DNA of 6,220 bases from the NCBI GenBank assembly GCA_020053565.1, contig JAGVMY010000182.1, positions 1 through 6,220 of the forward strand, read 5' to 3'. Positions 1-5,729 of the stretch are shown piece after piece; within the stretch, counting starts at the first letter, position 1; every line of letters starts with the position of its first letter. The position numbers and the translations under genes are program-made. This DNA comes from Thermodesulfovibrionales bacterium (GTDB lineage: Bacteria > Nitrospirota > Thermodesulfovibrionia > Thermodesulfovibrionales > SM23-35). Under the pieces are notes generated by a model. It worked only from the letters and a program-made list of their open reading frames with translations, did no database searches and was not told the origin of the DNA.

Positions 1-1513
1 GGAGTGCTCTTACCTTTTTTCATAAGGAAAACCAGAGGAAGAACGGATATCATTAACAGACTGGTGAGATGAAAAGCGTCATTAAAAGATAGCATGGAAG
101 CCTGCCTGAGGAGTTCATTATAAATAACACCGAGCCCTCCATGTTGTGACAGGGAACTTTCAAATCCTCTGTACTGGAGTATCTGTGCGCTCTGCTGTGA
201 AGCAATCTGATAATTGATATCAAAGGGGGTAAGGTGTTCTATAAGGTGCGATTGATGAAACTGTGCACGCCTTTCAATCATGGTAGTGACAAAAGCAACA
301 CCAAAGCTTCCACCGATGTTTCTCAGGAAATTGTAGATTGACGTTGCATTGCCCATCTCTTCTTTTTTTATTGTGGAAAAGGCAATGGTTATTAAAGGAA
401 TAACAAGAGCCCCCATCCCGATCCCCATCACTATTCTTGGCCATGCGATTGAGTTGAAATCTGCATAGAGATTAAACTGTGACATAAGATGCGAGGCATA
501 TGCACAGATGATTATGCCAACGGCAAGAATAAACTTTGGATTTATCTTTGTCATGAGCCTTCCTACTATTTGCATTGTGAACATGCTCGCTACACCTCCA
601 GGGGCAAGAACCAGTCCTGCGAGGAAAGCAGTATATCCCATGAGGGTCTGAACGTAGATTGGCTGTAATACAATACTTGAAAAAAGATTGAAAAAGGTAA
701 AGAACATCACTATAGTACCGGTACTGAATGAGATATCCTTGAATGTCTTTAAGTTTACTATCGGATGTTCAGTAAAAAAAAGTTCTACGATCACAAACAG
801 TATGAGTGATGTTGCCGATATGATGCTCAGCCATACAACAAAACTCGATGAAAACCACTCTTCTCTCTGGCCTTTATCAAGGACAATCTGAAGGCATCCA
901 ACGCCAACGGTAAGTAATACAAGACCCCAATAGTCAATCTTCATTTCTGTGCGCTTCATGTATGGTGGATCAACTATGAAAAAGAGGGTCATCACTATGG
1001 ACACAATGCCAATAGAATATTTATGAAAAATATCCAGTGCCATGACCAGTTGTCAGTAATTCAGCCTCCGAGAAGAGGACCCATTATCGGACCAAACATT
1101 ATCCCGATACCAAAAATTGCCATTGCCATCCCGCGCTGATAAGGTGGAAATGTTTCGAAGAGTATGGATTGGGAGAGGGGCTGGAGTGCACCTCCGCCAA
1201 TTCCCTGAAATACCCTGAAGAGTATAAGGCTCTGGAGGTTCCACGCTAACCCGCATAAAAAGGAACTCACAGTGAATAATGTTACAGAAAGTATCAGATA
1301 TTTTTTTCTCCCGAATAACCTGCTCAGCCATCCGGAGAGGGGTATTATTATTGCATTCGATACAAGGTACGAGGTGATTGCCCAGGTGGATTCATCTATA
1401 CCTGCTGAGAGGCTTCCCCGGATATTTCCAAGGGCCACATTCACCGCAGTCATATCCATTATCTCTATGAGGGTGGGAAGCATTACTGTGATTGTAATAA
1501 CCCATTTATTCAT
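1..1513 (-). pseudogene. emrB: EmrB-like DHA2-family MFS drug exporter, disrupted (3' end off window)
   Basis: In the family this is the 14-helix inner-membrane proton antiporter that works with an EmrA adaptor and a TolC-like channel to expel hydrophobic toxicants. The first 150 codons (1513-1064) are intact: helix 1 with Asp20 in a DMTAVNVAL motif, motif A around residues 61-70 (GWLSRLFGRK), RVFQGIGGG at 100-108, and motif C (GPIMGPLLGG) at 141-150. A TGA then stands at 1061-1063 where the family has Trp. The same frame continues with ITDNWSWHWIFFINI, so this is a substitution. At about 1014-1015 one base is missing (the family continues INIPIG). From 1013 the shifted frame is open for 337 codons to the window edge, including the DHA2-typical NATSIYNFLRNIGGSFG. 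The reconstructed length is at least 504 residues, close to full size. The ATG at 1513 overlaps the emrA stop by 8 bases and lacks a clear Shine-Dalgarno, so translation is probably coupled. A gene finder would likely call two CDSs, 1061-1513 and <1-1043. Family assignment is firm; real decay versus sequencing error is open. Confidence 0.9.
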
Positions 1514-2600
1514 CTTTAACTATTATCGTTGGTACAACAGACATACCGATCCGAAGGATGTGCTCAGGGTCTGTCCCCTTTTCGAGTACTATTTTTAGGG
1601 GTATTCTCTGGACCACTTTCACATAACTTCCTGTCGCATTTTCTGGTGGAAAGAGTGAAAATACTGCTCCAGTGCCAGCCATTATACTTTCAACAGTTCC
1701 TTTGAAGGTTTTTCCCGGATACGTATCTACTTTTATGTTTACCTTTTGCCCTGGTTTTACATTCTCTAACTGCGTTTCTTTATAGTTTGCAGTTATCCAT
1801 ATATCATCCAGTGAAACAATTGCCATTAACGGCTGCCCGACATATGTCTGGTTTCCGACTTCAACTGATTTCTTAGTAACATGGCCATCGGATGGTGCGA
1901 TTATCTTTGTATATCCATAGTTAAGTTGTGCTGCTTTCAACTTTGCTTCTTTTTCTTTTATAACCGACAATTGAGAAGTTTTTGCTGCCTCAACCTGTTT
2001 CACAACCGCCTTTTGTGTTTCAACAGCCATTTCTGTCTGTTTGAGCTGCTCTTTTGCCACTTTGACCTGTGAAAGGTTTACATTATACGCTGTCATTGTT
2101 TTCTCGTATTTTTCCTTAGAGATGGCATCTTTTTTATAAAGATTCTCTGCCCTTTTAATATCTATTTCAGCCTGTTTGAGATTGGCCTCCTGGAGCTCAA
2201 GATTCGCCCTTGCGACCTCCATCGCTGTATGTAACTCCAACAACTGCTTTTTCGATGCCTCAATCTTTGCCTCAAGCTCTAAAAGTCGTGCATTCTCTGC
2301 ACTCAGCCCCGATGTTGCCTCTTTTACCCTTACCTCATAATCCACAGGGTCTATTTCAAGGAGAAGGTCTCCCTCTTTTACAGACTGATTATCCTTCACA
2401 TAAATTGCTTTCACCGTGCCTGCTACCTTTGACGCAATAGTATGGATACGACCATCTACAAAGGCATCGTCTGTGCTAATATGGGTAGCCTTGTACCTGA
2501 GATAAAAAAAGAAGATTATTGCACCTATCAGGGCAATGGCAATAAAAACGATAATTGCAATTTTTTTTCTTTTTTTATTTGTTTCCTTTACCTCATCCAT
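1506..2600 (-). CDS. emrA: EmrA-like HlyD-family membrane fusion (periplasmic adaptor) protein
   Basis: This is a periplasmic adaptor that links an inner-membrane EmrB-type exporter to an outer-membrane channel. Numbered from the ATG at 2612, it has a Lys/Arg-rich cytoplasmic tip (13-17), one membrane anchor (about 18-40), a split lipoyl/biotinyl-like domain (about 46-92 and 234-268), a long Glu/Lys/Ala-rich coiled-coil hairpin (about 94-232), and a beta-barrel domain ending with the EmrA-typical TGSYVKVVQRIPLKI near 327-341. The length of 364-368 residues is normal for EmrA. I prefer the ATG at 2600 because GGAGG (2606-2610) sits 5 bases before it. The upstream in-frame ATG at 2612 would add only MEAP and has no ribosome binding site; indeed that GGAGG lies within its first codons. 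The gene is intact although its partner transporter immediately downstream is broken, so as read the adaptor would lack its cognate pump. No EmrR/MarR-type regulator or tolC gene is visible in the window. Confidence 0.93.
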   Translation of the reverse strand: MDEVKETNKKRKKIAIIVFIAIALIGAIIFFFYLRYKATHISTDDAFVDGRIHTIASKVAGTVKAIYVKDNQSVKEGDLLLEIDPVDYEVRVKEATSGLSAENARLLELEAKIEASKKQLLELHTAMEVARANLELQEANLKQAEIDIKRAENLYKKDAISKEKYEKTMTAYNVNLSQVKVAKEQLKQTEMAVETQKAVVKQVEAAKTSQLSVIKEKEAKLKAAQLNYGYTKIIAPSDGHVTKKSVEVGNQTYVGQPLMAIVSLDDIWITANYKETQLENVKPGQKVNIKVDTYPGKTFKGTVESIMAGTGAVFSLFPPENATGSYVKVVQRIPLKIVLEKGTDPEHILRIGMSVVPTIIVKDE

Positions 2601-2605
2601 TGGTG

Positions 2606-2610
2606 CCTCC
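2606..2610 (-). promoter_or_regulatory. Ribosome binding site deciding the emrA start
   Basis: GGAGG reads on the minus strand with a 5-base spacer (CACCA) to the ATG at 2600-2598. It lies inside the first codons of the longer reading from 2612, and the sequence upstream of 2612 (about 20 bases of A/T-rich DNA) has no comparable motif. This favours the shorter protein. Confidence 0.7.
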
Positions 2611-2657
2611 ATTTTTAAAATTTGACAGCTACCTTAGATTTAGAATGGGCTTGAATG

Positions 2658-2671
2658 ACAATGCACATTGT
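2658..2671. repeat. Small inverted repeat, possible operator in the emrA leader
   Basis: ACAATG and CATTGT are perfect 6-base inverted arms separated by CA. A second tiny dyad (GTGT, T, ACAC) directly abuts it at 2670-2678. The site lies between the candidate minus-strand promoter and emrA. A position downstream of the start of transcription would suit a repressor of the efflux operon, as MarR/TetR-type regulators often do, but a 6-base dyad can arise by chance and no regulator gene is present in the window. Confidence 0.25.
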
Positions 2672-2721
2672 GTTACACTTACTCTCATCTTAGCAATTTC
2701 CTTTGCAATCCGAGTTTATAA

Positions 2722-2750
2722 ATTATGGCATGAGATAATGCATATCGCAA
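2722..2750 (-). promoter_or_regulatory. Candidate sigma70-type promoter for emrAB
   Basis: On the minus strand, TTGCGA (2750-2745, 4 of 6 matches to TTGACA) is followed after exactly 17 bases by CATAAT (2727-2722, 5 of 6 matches to TATAAT). Transcription would begin near 2715, giving a leader of about 115 bases before emrA. A plus-strand GATAAT at 2734-2739 lies within the same stretch and could be a -10 for trpB, but it has no convincing -35. The divergent promoters may therefore overlap. The rest of 2613-2851 is A/T-rich, with one 12-base A/T palindrome at 2802-2813 and no gene. Confidence 0.4.
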
Positions 2751-2840
2751 GTTATTTTCAAGGAGATGCTTGACTTTTATTATTAACTATGGATTAGTAC
2801 GATTTTTAAAAATAGTTTTCCCATAAATTCACAAAATAAA

Positions 2841-2845
2841 GGAGG
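2841..2845 (+). promoter_or_regulatory. Ribosome binding site of trpB with two competing start codons
   Basis: GGAGG lies 4 bases before an ATG (2850-2852) and 6 bases before an overlapping GTG (2852-2854). Only the GTG is in the trpB frame. The ATG frame encodes MWTGKFF and stops at TAA (2871-2873). Both spacings are workable. Confidence 0.75.
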
Positions 2846-2851
2846 ATTAAT

Positions 2852-4213
2852 GTGGACAGGAAAATTTTTTTAAATGAAAAAGATATGCCAAAACAGTGGT
2901 ATAATATTCAGGCTGACTTGCCAAATCCTCTTCCGCCGCCACTCAATCCAGCAACAGGACAACCAATAACACCTGACATGCTCGCACCTGTATTCCCCAT
3001 GAATTTAATAGAACAAGAGGTGAGTTCAGAGAGGTGGATTGATATACCGGAAGAGGTTTTAGAAAAATACCTCATATGGAGGCCAACCCCGTTATACAGG
3101 GCATACTCCTTAGAGAAGTATCTTAAGACACCTGCACGTATATATTTCAAGAACGAAGGTGTAAGCCCGCCCGGGAGTCATAAGCCTAATACAGCAATAG
3201 CTCAGGCATATTACAACAAAGTATTCGGTATAAAAAGAATGGCTACAGAGACTGGAGCAGGTCAATGGGGAAGTGCTCTTGCCTTTGCGTGTAACCAGTT
3301 TGGCCTTGAGTGTAAGGTATATATGGTTAGGGTAAGCTACAACCAGAAGCCTTATAGAAGGATTCTCATGGAGACCTGGGGCGCAAAATGTGTGCCGAGT
3401 CCAAGTCCGGATACAAACGCAGGGAGGAAGTTCCTTGAGCAGAATCCAGAACATCCTGGAAGTTTGGGAATATCCATCAGTGAGGCGATAGAAGATGCGG
3501 TGACTTCAAAGGATACACGATATTCTCTCGGGAGCGTTCTCAATCATGTGCTCTTGCATCAGACTATCATAGGTCTCGAGGTACAAAAGCAACTTGCCAT
3601 GATAGGAGAGTACCCTGATATAGTTGTAGGTTGCGCAGGTGGTGGAAGTAACTTTTCTGGTCTTTCCTTACCATTTGTCAGGGACAAGATTCATGGTAAA
3701 AAAATAAAAATAGTTGCCTGCGAGGCTGCTTCATGTCCGACTTTGACAAAAGGTCCTTATGTATACGATTTTGGTGATACTGCTGAAACAACACCACTTT
3801 TGCCCATGTATTCCCTTGGTCATGGTTTTGTGCCAGCTCCTATCCATGCTGGCGGCCTGAGGTATCATGGAATGGCTCCAATAGTCAGCAGGTTGCTTAT
3901 GGATGGACTTATAGAGGCAAGGGCATATACTCAGCTTGAGACCTTTGCAGCCGGCATTACATTTGCAAGGACAGAAGGGTTTATTCCGGCTCCGGAGACT
4001 AATCATGCTATTCAATGTGTTATAGAAGAGGCAAAAAAGGCAAAAGAGGAAGGTAAAGAAAAGGTAATATTAATGAACTGGAGTGGACACGGCATCATAG
4101 ATCTCTCTGCATATGATGCGTATATATCCGGAAAGCTCGAAGATTATGTATTACCGGATGAAGAAATACAGCATCTTCTGAAAGACCTCGAGAAATTCCC
4201 GAAACCAAAATAG
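2852..4213 (+). CDS. trpB: Tryptophan synthase beta chain, TrpB2 (TrpB-related) type
   Basis: This is a PLP-dependent enzyme that joins indole with a serine-type donor to make tryptophan. At 453 residues it is longer than classical TrpB1 (about 400) and has the TrpB2-type extended N-terminus, rich in Pro (PNPLPPP at 24-30). Visible active-site elements are the PLP Schiff-base lysine K111 in GSHKPNTA (TrpB1 has a GAHKIN-like motif), catalytic-type E133 in ETGAGQWG, the phosphate-binding GGGSN at 263-267, EGFIPAPETNHA at 375-386, and SGHG at 411-414 where TrpB1 has SGRGDKD. From family knowledge, TrpB2 proteins often lack the classical tight TrpA interface, and some members were reported to use O-phosphoserine. 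No trpA or other trp gene is adjacent, so this looks like a single-gene unit with its own terminator. The GTG start is chosen because it is in frame and follows GGAGG by 6 bases; the next in-frame ATG is codon 12 and has no ribosome binding site. The family call is very sure, the donor substrate is not. Confidence 0.95.
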   Translation: MDRKIFLNEKDMPKQWYNIQADLPNPLPPPLNPATGQPITPDMLAPVFPMNLIEQEVSSERWIDIPEEVLEKYLIWRPTPLYRAYSLEKYLKTPARIYFKNEGVSPPGSHKPNTAIAQAYYNKVFGIKRMATETGAGQWGSALAFACNQFGLECKVYMVRVSYNQKPYRRILMETWGAKCVPSPSPDTNAGRKFLEQNPEHPGSLGISISEAIEDAVTSKDTRYSLGSVLNHVLLHQTIIGLEVQKQLAMIGEYPDIVVGCAGGGSNFSGLSLPFVRDKIHGKKIKIVACEAASCPTLTKGPYVYDFGDTAETTPLLPMYSLGHGFVPAPIHAGGLRYHGMAPIVSRLLMDGLIEARAYTQLETFAAGITFARTEGFIPAPETNHAIQCVIEEAKKAKEEGKEKVILMNWSGHGIIDLSAYDAYISGKLEDYVLPDEEIQHLLKDLEKFPKPK

Positions 4214-4216
4214 ATG

Positions 4217-4245
4217 AAAAGAGGGGGGATTATCCCCCCTCTTTT
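4217..4245 (+). terminator. Rho-independent terminator of trpB
   Basis: A perfect 13-base-pair stem (4217-4229 with 4233-4245) with a core of six G-C pairs and a TTA loop begins 4 bases after the trpB stop. The A4 and T4 edges make it symmetrical, with a T-rich 3' side continuing into ATA. It should stop plus-strand transcription efficiently. It could also act on the opposite strand, but no minus-strand gene reaches it. Confidence 0.93.
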
Positions 4246-4256
4246 ATACACATGCT

Positions 4257-4484
4257 ATGAAAATATACTGCCATCAGTTGGGAATAATAGTAGAATTCTC
4301 TTATTGTATTTCAATGAACGATGGATTACCGTGCAGAAATAGTATAGGTTGTTATAAGGGAAGGACAGACATCATAGCAATTCTTAGGGAAAAATTTACC
4401 GATGAGGAATTAAGAAAAGCCTTCAGTGGTACGCCGAAATCAAGGATAGAGCGTATCATAGAATCTATAAAAAATGAAGGGTGA
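4257..4484 (+). CDS. Small Cys-containing protein of unknown function (75 aa)
   Basis: I cannot name a function. The 75-residue product has two parts. The N-terminal half has four cysteines (C5, C17, C26, C32) with the pattern YC...FSYC...LPCRNSIGC, which suggests a small metal- or Fe-S-binding knot. The C-terminal half is a charged helical segment (LREKFTDEELRKAFSGTPKSRIERIIESIK). There is no signal peptide or membrane segment. The regular cysteine spacing and protein-like composition argue that it is real. From memory, similar small cysteine proteins occur in sulfate-reducing and Nitrospirota-like bacteria, but this was not checked. The start lies only 12 bases after the trpB terminator, with no Shine-Dalgarno and no visible promoter, so expression may depend on read-through. 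An internal ATG at codon 20 would lose two cysteines. Its end overlaps the next small ORF. Confidence 0.65.
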   Translation: MKIYCHQLGIIVEFSYCISMNDGLPCRNSIGCYKGRTDIIAILREKFTDEELRKAFSGTPKSRIERIIESIKNEG

Positions 4485-4569
4485 TTCACTAAAGGAATGG
4501 CTTTTGATAAAAAAAGCAGATGAATATGCAGATTATCATTTCGTCCTGAAAACAGTCCTCAAAGCTTGA
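4474..4569 (+). CDS. Possible 31-aa small ORF overlapping the preceding gene
   Basis: The ATG at 4474 overlaps the last codons and stop of the 75-aa gene by 11 bases, a coupling-type arrangement, and the ORF ends at TGA 4567-4569. The 31-residue product (beginning MKGDSLKEWLLIKKADEY) is charged, likely helical, and protein-like in composition. It has no Shine-Dalgarno and no motif that I recognise. Its stop codon lies inside the TTGACA of the next promoter. It could be a coupled microprotein, a remnant of a longer C-terminus of the 75-aa protein, or chance. Confidence 0.3.
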   Translation: MKGDSLKEWLLIKKADEYADYHFVLKTVLKA

Positions 4570-4595
4570 CAAATAAATCTTTCACTCCCTATACT
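4566..4595 (+). promoter_or_regulatory. Strong sigma70-type promoter for the 40-aa ORF and dppDF
   Basis: TTGACA (4566-4571, perfect) and TATACT (4590-4595, 5 of 6) are 18 bases apart. The expected transcription start is about 4601-4603, which is only 2-4 bases before the ATG at 4605. This is the best promoter match I found in the window. No operator-like repeat stands out beside it. Confidence 0.7.
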
Positions 4596-4604
4596 GTTTA
4601 AACG

Positions 4605-4727
4605 ATGAACCAACACCTGAATGAGCTTTACGAGCGTGGCAAACAGCTTTTTGAAGAGAGCAAATATAACCCTGAGCTGTTAGAAGCAGAAACCTACCTG
4701 AAGCTTCTCAAGAAGAAGGAAAAATAA
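4605..4727 (+). CDS. Putative 40-aa charged small protein leading the dppDF unit
   Basis: The ORF encodes 40 residues (from MNQHLNELYERGKQLFEESK to KLLKKKEK), highly charged and predicted to be mostly helical, with no cysteines, signal or membrane segment. I do not recognise a family. The ATG is 9 bases past the -10 hexamer of the promoter, so the mRNA would be nearly leaderless, which agrees with the absence of any Shine-Dalgarno. The stop (TAA 4725-4727) is 6 bases before the GTG of the ATPase gene, so its translation could deliver ribosomes to that start. It is either a real microprotein or a leader ORF for coupling. Confidence 0.5.
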   Translation: MNQHLNELYERGKQLFEESKYNPELLEAETYLKLLKKKEK

Positions 4728-4733
4728 CCCGCA

Positions 4734-5729
4734 GTGTCCCTCCTTACACTAAGGAGTCTTCATATCTTCTTCAGGTCAACCAGCGGTTCTATAAAAGTTG
4801 TCTCTGATCTTAACCTGGAAATTGAGGAGGCTGAAGTCTTTGGTCTTGTGGGAGAGAGCGGATGCGGGAAGACTCTCACTGCACTCTCGATCATGGGAAT
4901 ACTTCCGCAAAATGCATTCGCAGAAGGGAAGATTATCTTTAGAGATAATAATCTCCTCACACTTGATAGAGAATCCATGAGAAGGCTGAGGGGAAAAGAG
5001 CTCTCAATGATATTCCAAGAGCCAGCAACATCACTCAATCCTGTGCTTACTGTTGGTTATCAGGTAGCAGAGGTTCTTACCACACATATGGATATCTCAA
5101 AAAAAGAGGCAATGGATACTGCAATAGAACTTTTGAAGGCAGTGAAAATACCCTCTCCCGAAATCAGAATAAAGGAATATCCACATCAGTTATCAGGGGG
5201 CATGAAACAAAGGGTTATGATTGCTATGGCAATAGCCTGTAAACCATCTTTGTTGATTGCAGATGAGCCCACAACAGCCCTTGATGTCACAATACAGGCA
5301 CAGATACTTGAGCTCATCCAGAGGCTCAGAGAAGATATGAAGATGGCGGTGCTTCTTATCACCCATGACCTTGGCATTATTGCAGAAAATGCTCAAAGAG
5401 TCGGTATTATGTATGCAGGAAGGTTGATGGAGTTTGCAGATGTATATGAACTTTTTAATAACCCGAGACACCCATACACCATAGGTCTATTAGAGTCTCT
5501 CCCCGAGGAAAAGGGAAAACCTTTAAAACCAATCCCTGGCTTTGTGCCGGAACCGGACAGACTCCCTTTAGGGTGTAAGTTTTCAGATAGATGTAGATTT
5601 GCACTACCAGAATGTAATGAGAAAGAACCAGAGCTGATGAGAATTCAGAACTCGTCACTCGTCACTCGTCACTCATCACTGCATCTTGTTAGGTGCATCA
5701 GGGCATCGGAGATACTATGGCGCTCCTGA
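4734..5729 (+). CDS. dppD: Dipeptide/oligopeptide ABC transporter ATPase, DppD/OppD type
   Basis: This is one of two cytoplasmic ATPases that would drive a peptide (or nickel) importer of the DppBCDF class. Of 331 residues it shows Walker A GESGCGKT (40-47), Q-loop Q95 in FQEP, signature LSGGMKQR (153-160), Walker B LLIADE (173-178), D-loop ALD (182-184) and H-loop H211. After NPRHPYT (243-249) comes the family's C-terminal domain with four cysteines, C281, C287, C294 and C321. In DppD-type proteins such cysteines can hold a [4Fe-4S] cluster. The spacing C294 to C321 (26 residues between) is longer than the roughly 17 I expect, and the extra residues are encoded by a 7-base tandem repeat. The GTG start at 4734 gives the usual N-terminus; the nearest purine-rich site (AAGGA, 4716-4720) is 13 bases away, so coupling to the 40-aa ORF is likely. 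The gene overlaps the next ATPase by 13 bases. The substrate is unknown. Confidence 0.93.
   Translation: MSLLTLRSLHIFFRSTSGSIKVVSDLNLEIEEAEVFGLVGESGCGKTLTALSIMGILPQNAFAEGKIIFRDNNLLTLDRESMRRLRGKELSMIFQEPATSLNPVLTVGYQVAEVLTTHMDISKKEAMDTAIELLKAVKIPSPEIRIKEYPHQLSGGMKQRVMIAMAIACKPSLLIADEPTTALDVTIQAQILELIQRLREDMKMAVLLITHDLGIIAENAQRVGIMYAGRLMEFADVYELFNNPRHPYTIGLLESLPEEKGKPLKPIPGFVPEPDRLPLGCKFSDRCRFALPECNEKEPELMRIQNSSLVTRHSSLHLVRCIRASEILWRS
5650..5680 (+). repeat. 7-base tandem repeat (ACTCGTC) inside dppD
   Basis: Three perfect ACTCGTC units (5650-5670), one with a single change (ACTCATC, 5671-5677) and a partial ACT follow head to tail. They are translated as SSLVTRHSSL within the DppD tail, between its third and fourth cysteines. 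Because 7 is not a multiple of 3, gain or loss of one unit would change the frame of the last residues, including C321, and of the overlap with the next gene. Confidence 0.9.

Noticed and set aside
1061..1063. TGA in emrB as selenocysteine or recoded Trp
   Set aside because: The family residue is Trp, not Cys/Sec. The 75-aa and dppD reading frames also end in TGA, so a code change is unlikely. A frameshift follows within 50 bases, so recoding alone would not restore the protein.
1272..1598. Plus-strand 108-codon ORF antisense to emrB/emrA
   Set aside because: It lies opposite sequence that codes convincingly for EmrB and EmrA, and has no ribosome binding site or recognisable domain.
2622..2650. 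Perfect plus-strand TTGACA (2622-2627) as the trpB promoter
   Set aside because: No acceptable -10 at 16-18 bases (the sequence there is AATGGG/ATGGGC), and it lies over 200 bases from the gene.
2555..2773. Plus-strand 72-codon ORF spanning the emrA start and the intergenic region
   Set aside because: Its first part is antisense to emrA and the rest is A/T-rich control DNA; the product shows low-complexity hydrophobic sequence and there is no Shine-Dalgarno.
2770..2802. TTGACT (2770-2775) as a trpB -35, and GTACTAAT (minus strand, 2800-2793) as a TrpR half-site
   Set aside because: The nearest -10-like hexamers are 12 or 21 bases away. The TrpR resemblance covers only about six bases, without a matching second arm.
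3110..3454. Minus-strand ORFs opposite trpB (also 2908-3150, 3352-3543 and 3731-4015)
   Set aside because: They are shadows of a strongly conserved enzyme gene; their products show no family features.
4252..4260. Two-codon ORF ATG CTA TGA overlapping the 75-aa gene start
   Set aside because: No ribosome binding site; such a short arrangement is easily chance.
5650..5680. CRISPR-like or mobile-element reading of the tandem repeat
   Set aside because: Units are 7 bases, contiguous and without spacers; no transposase or terminal inverted repeats are nearby.
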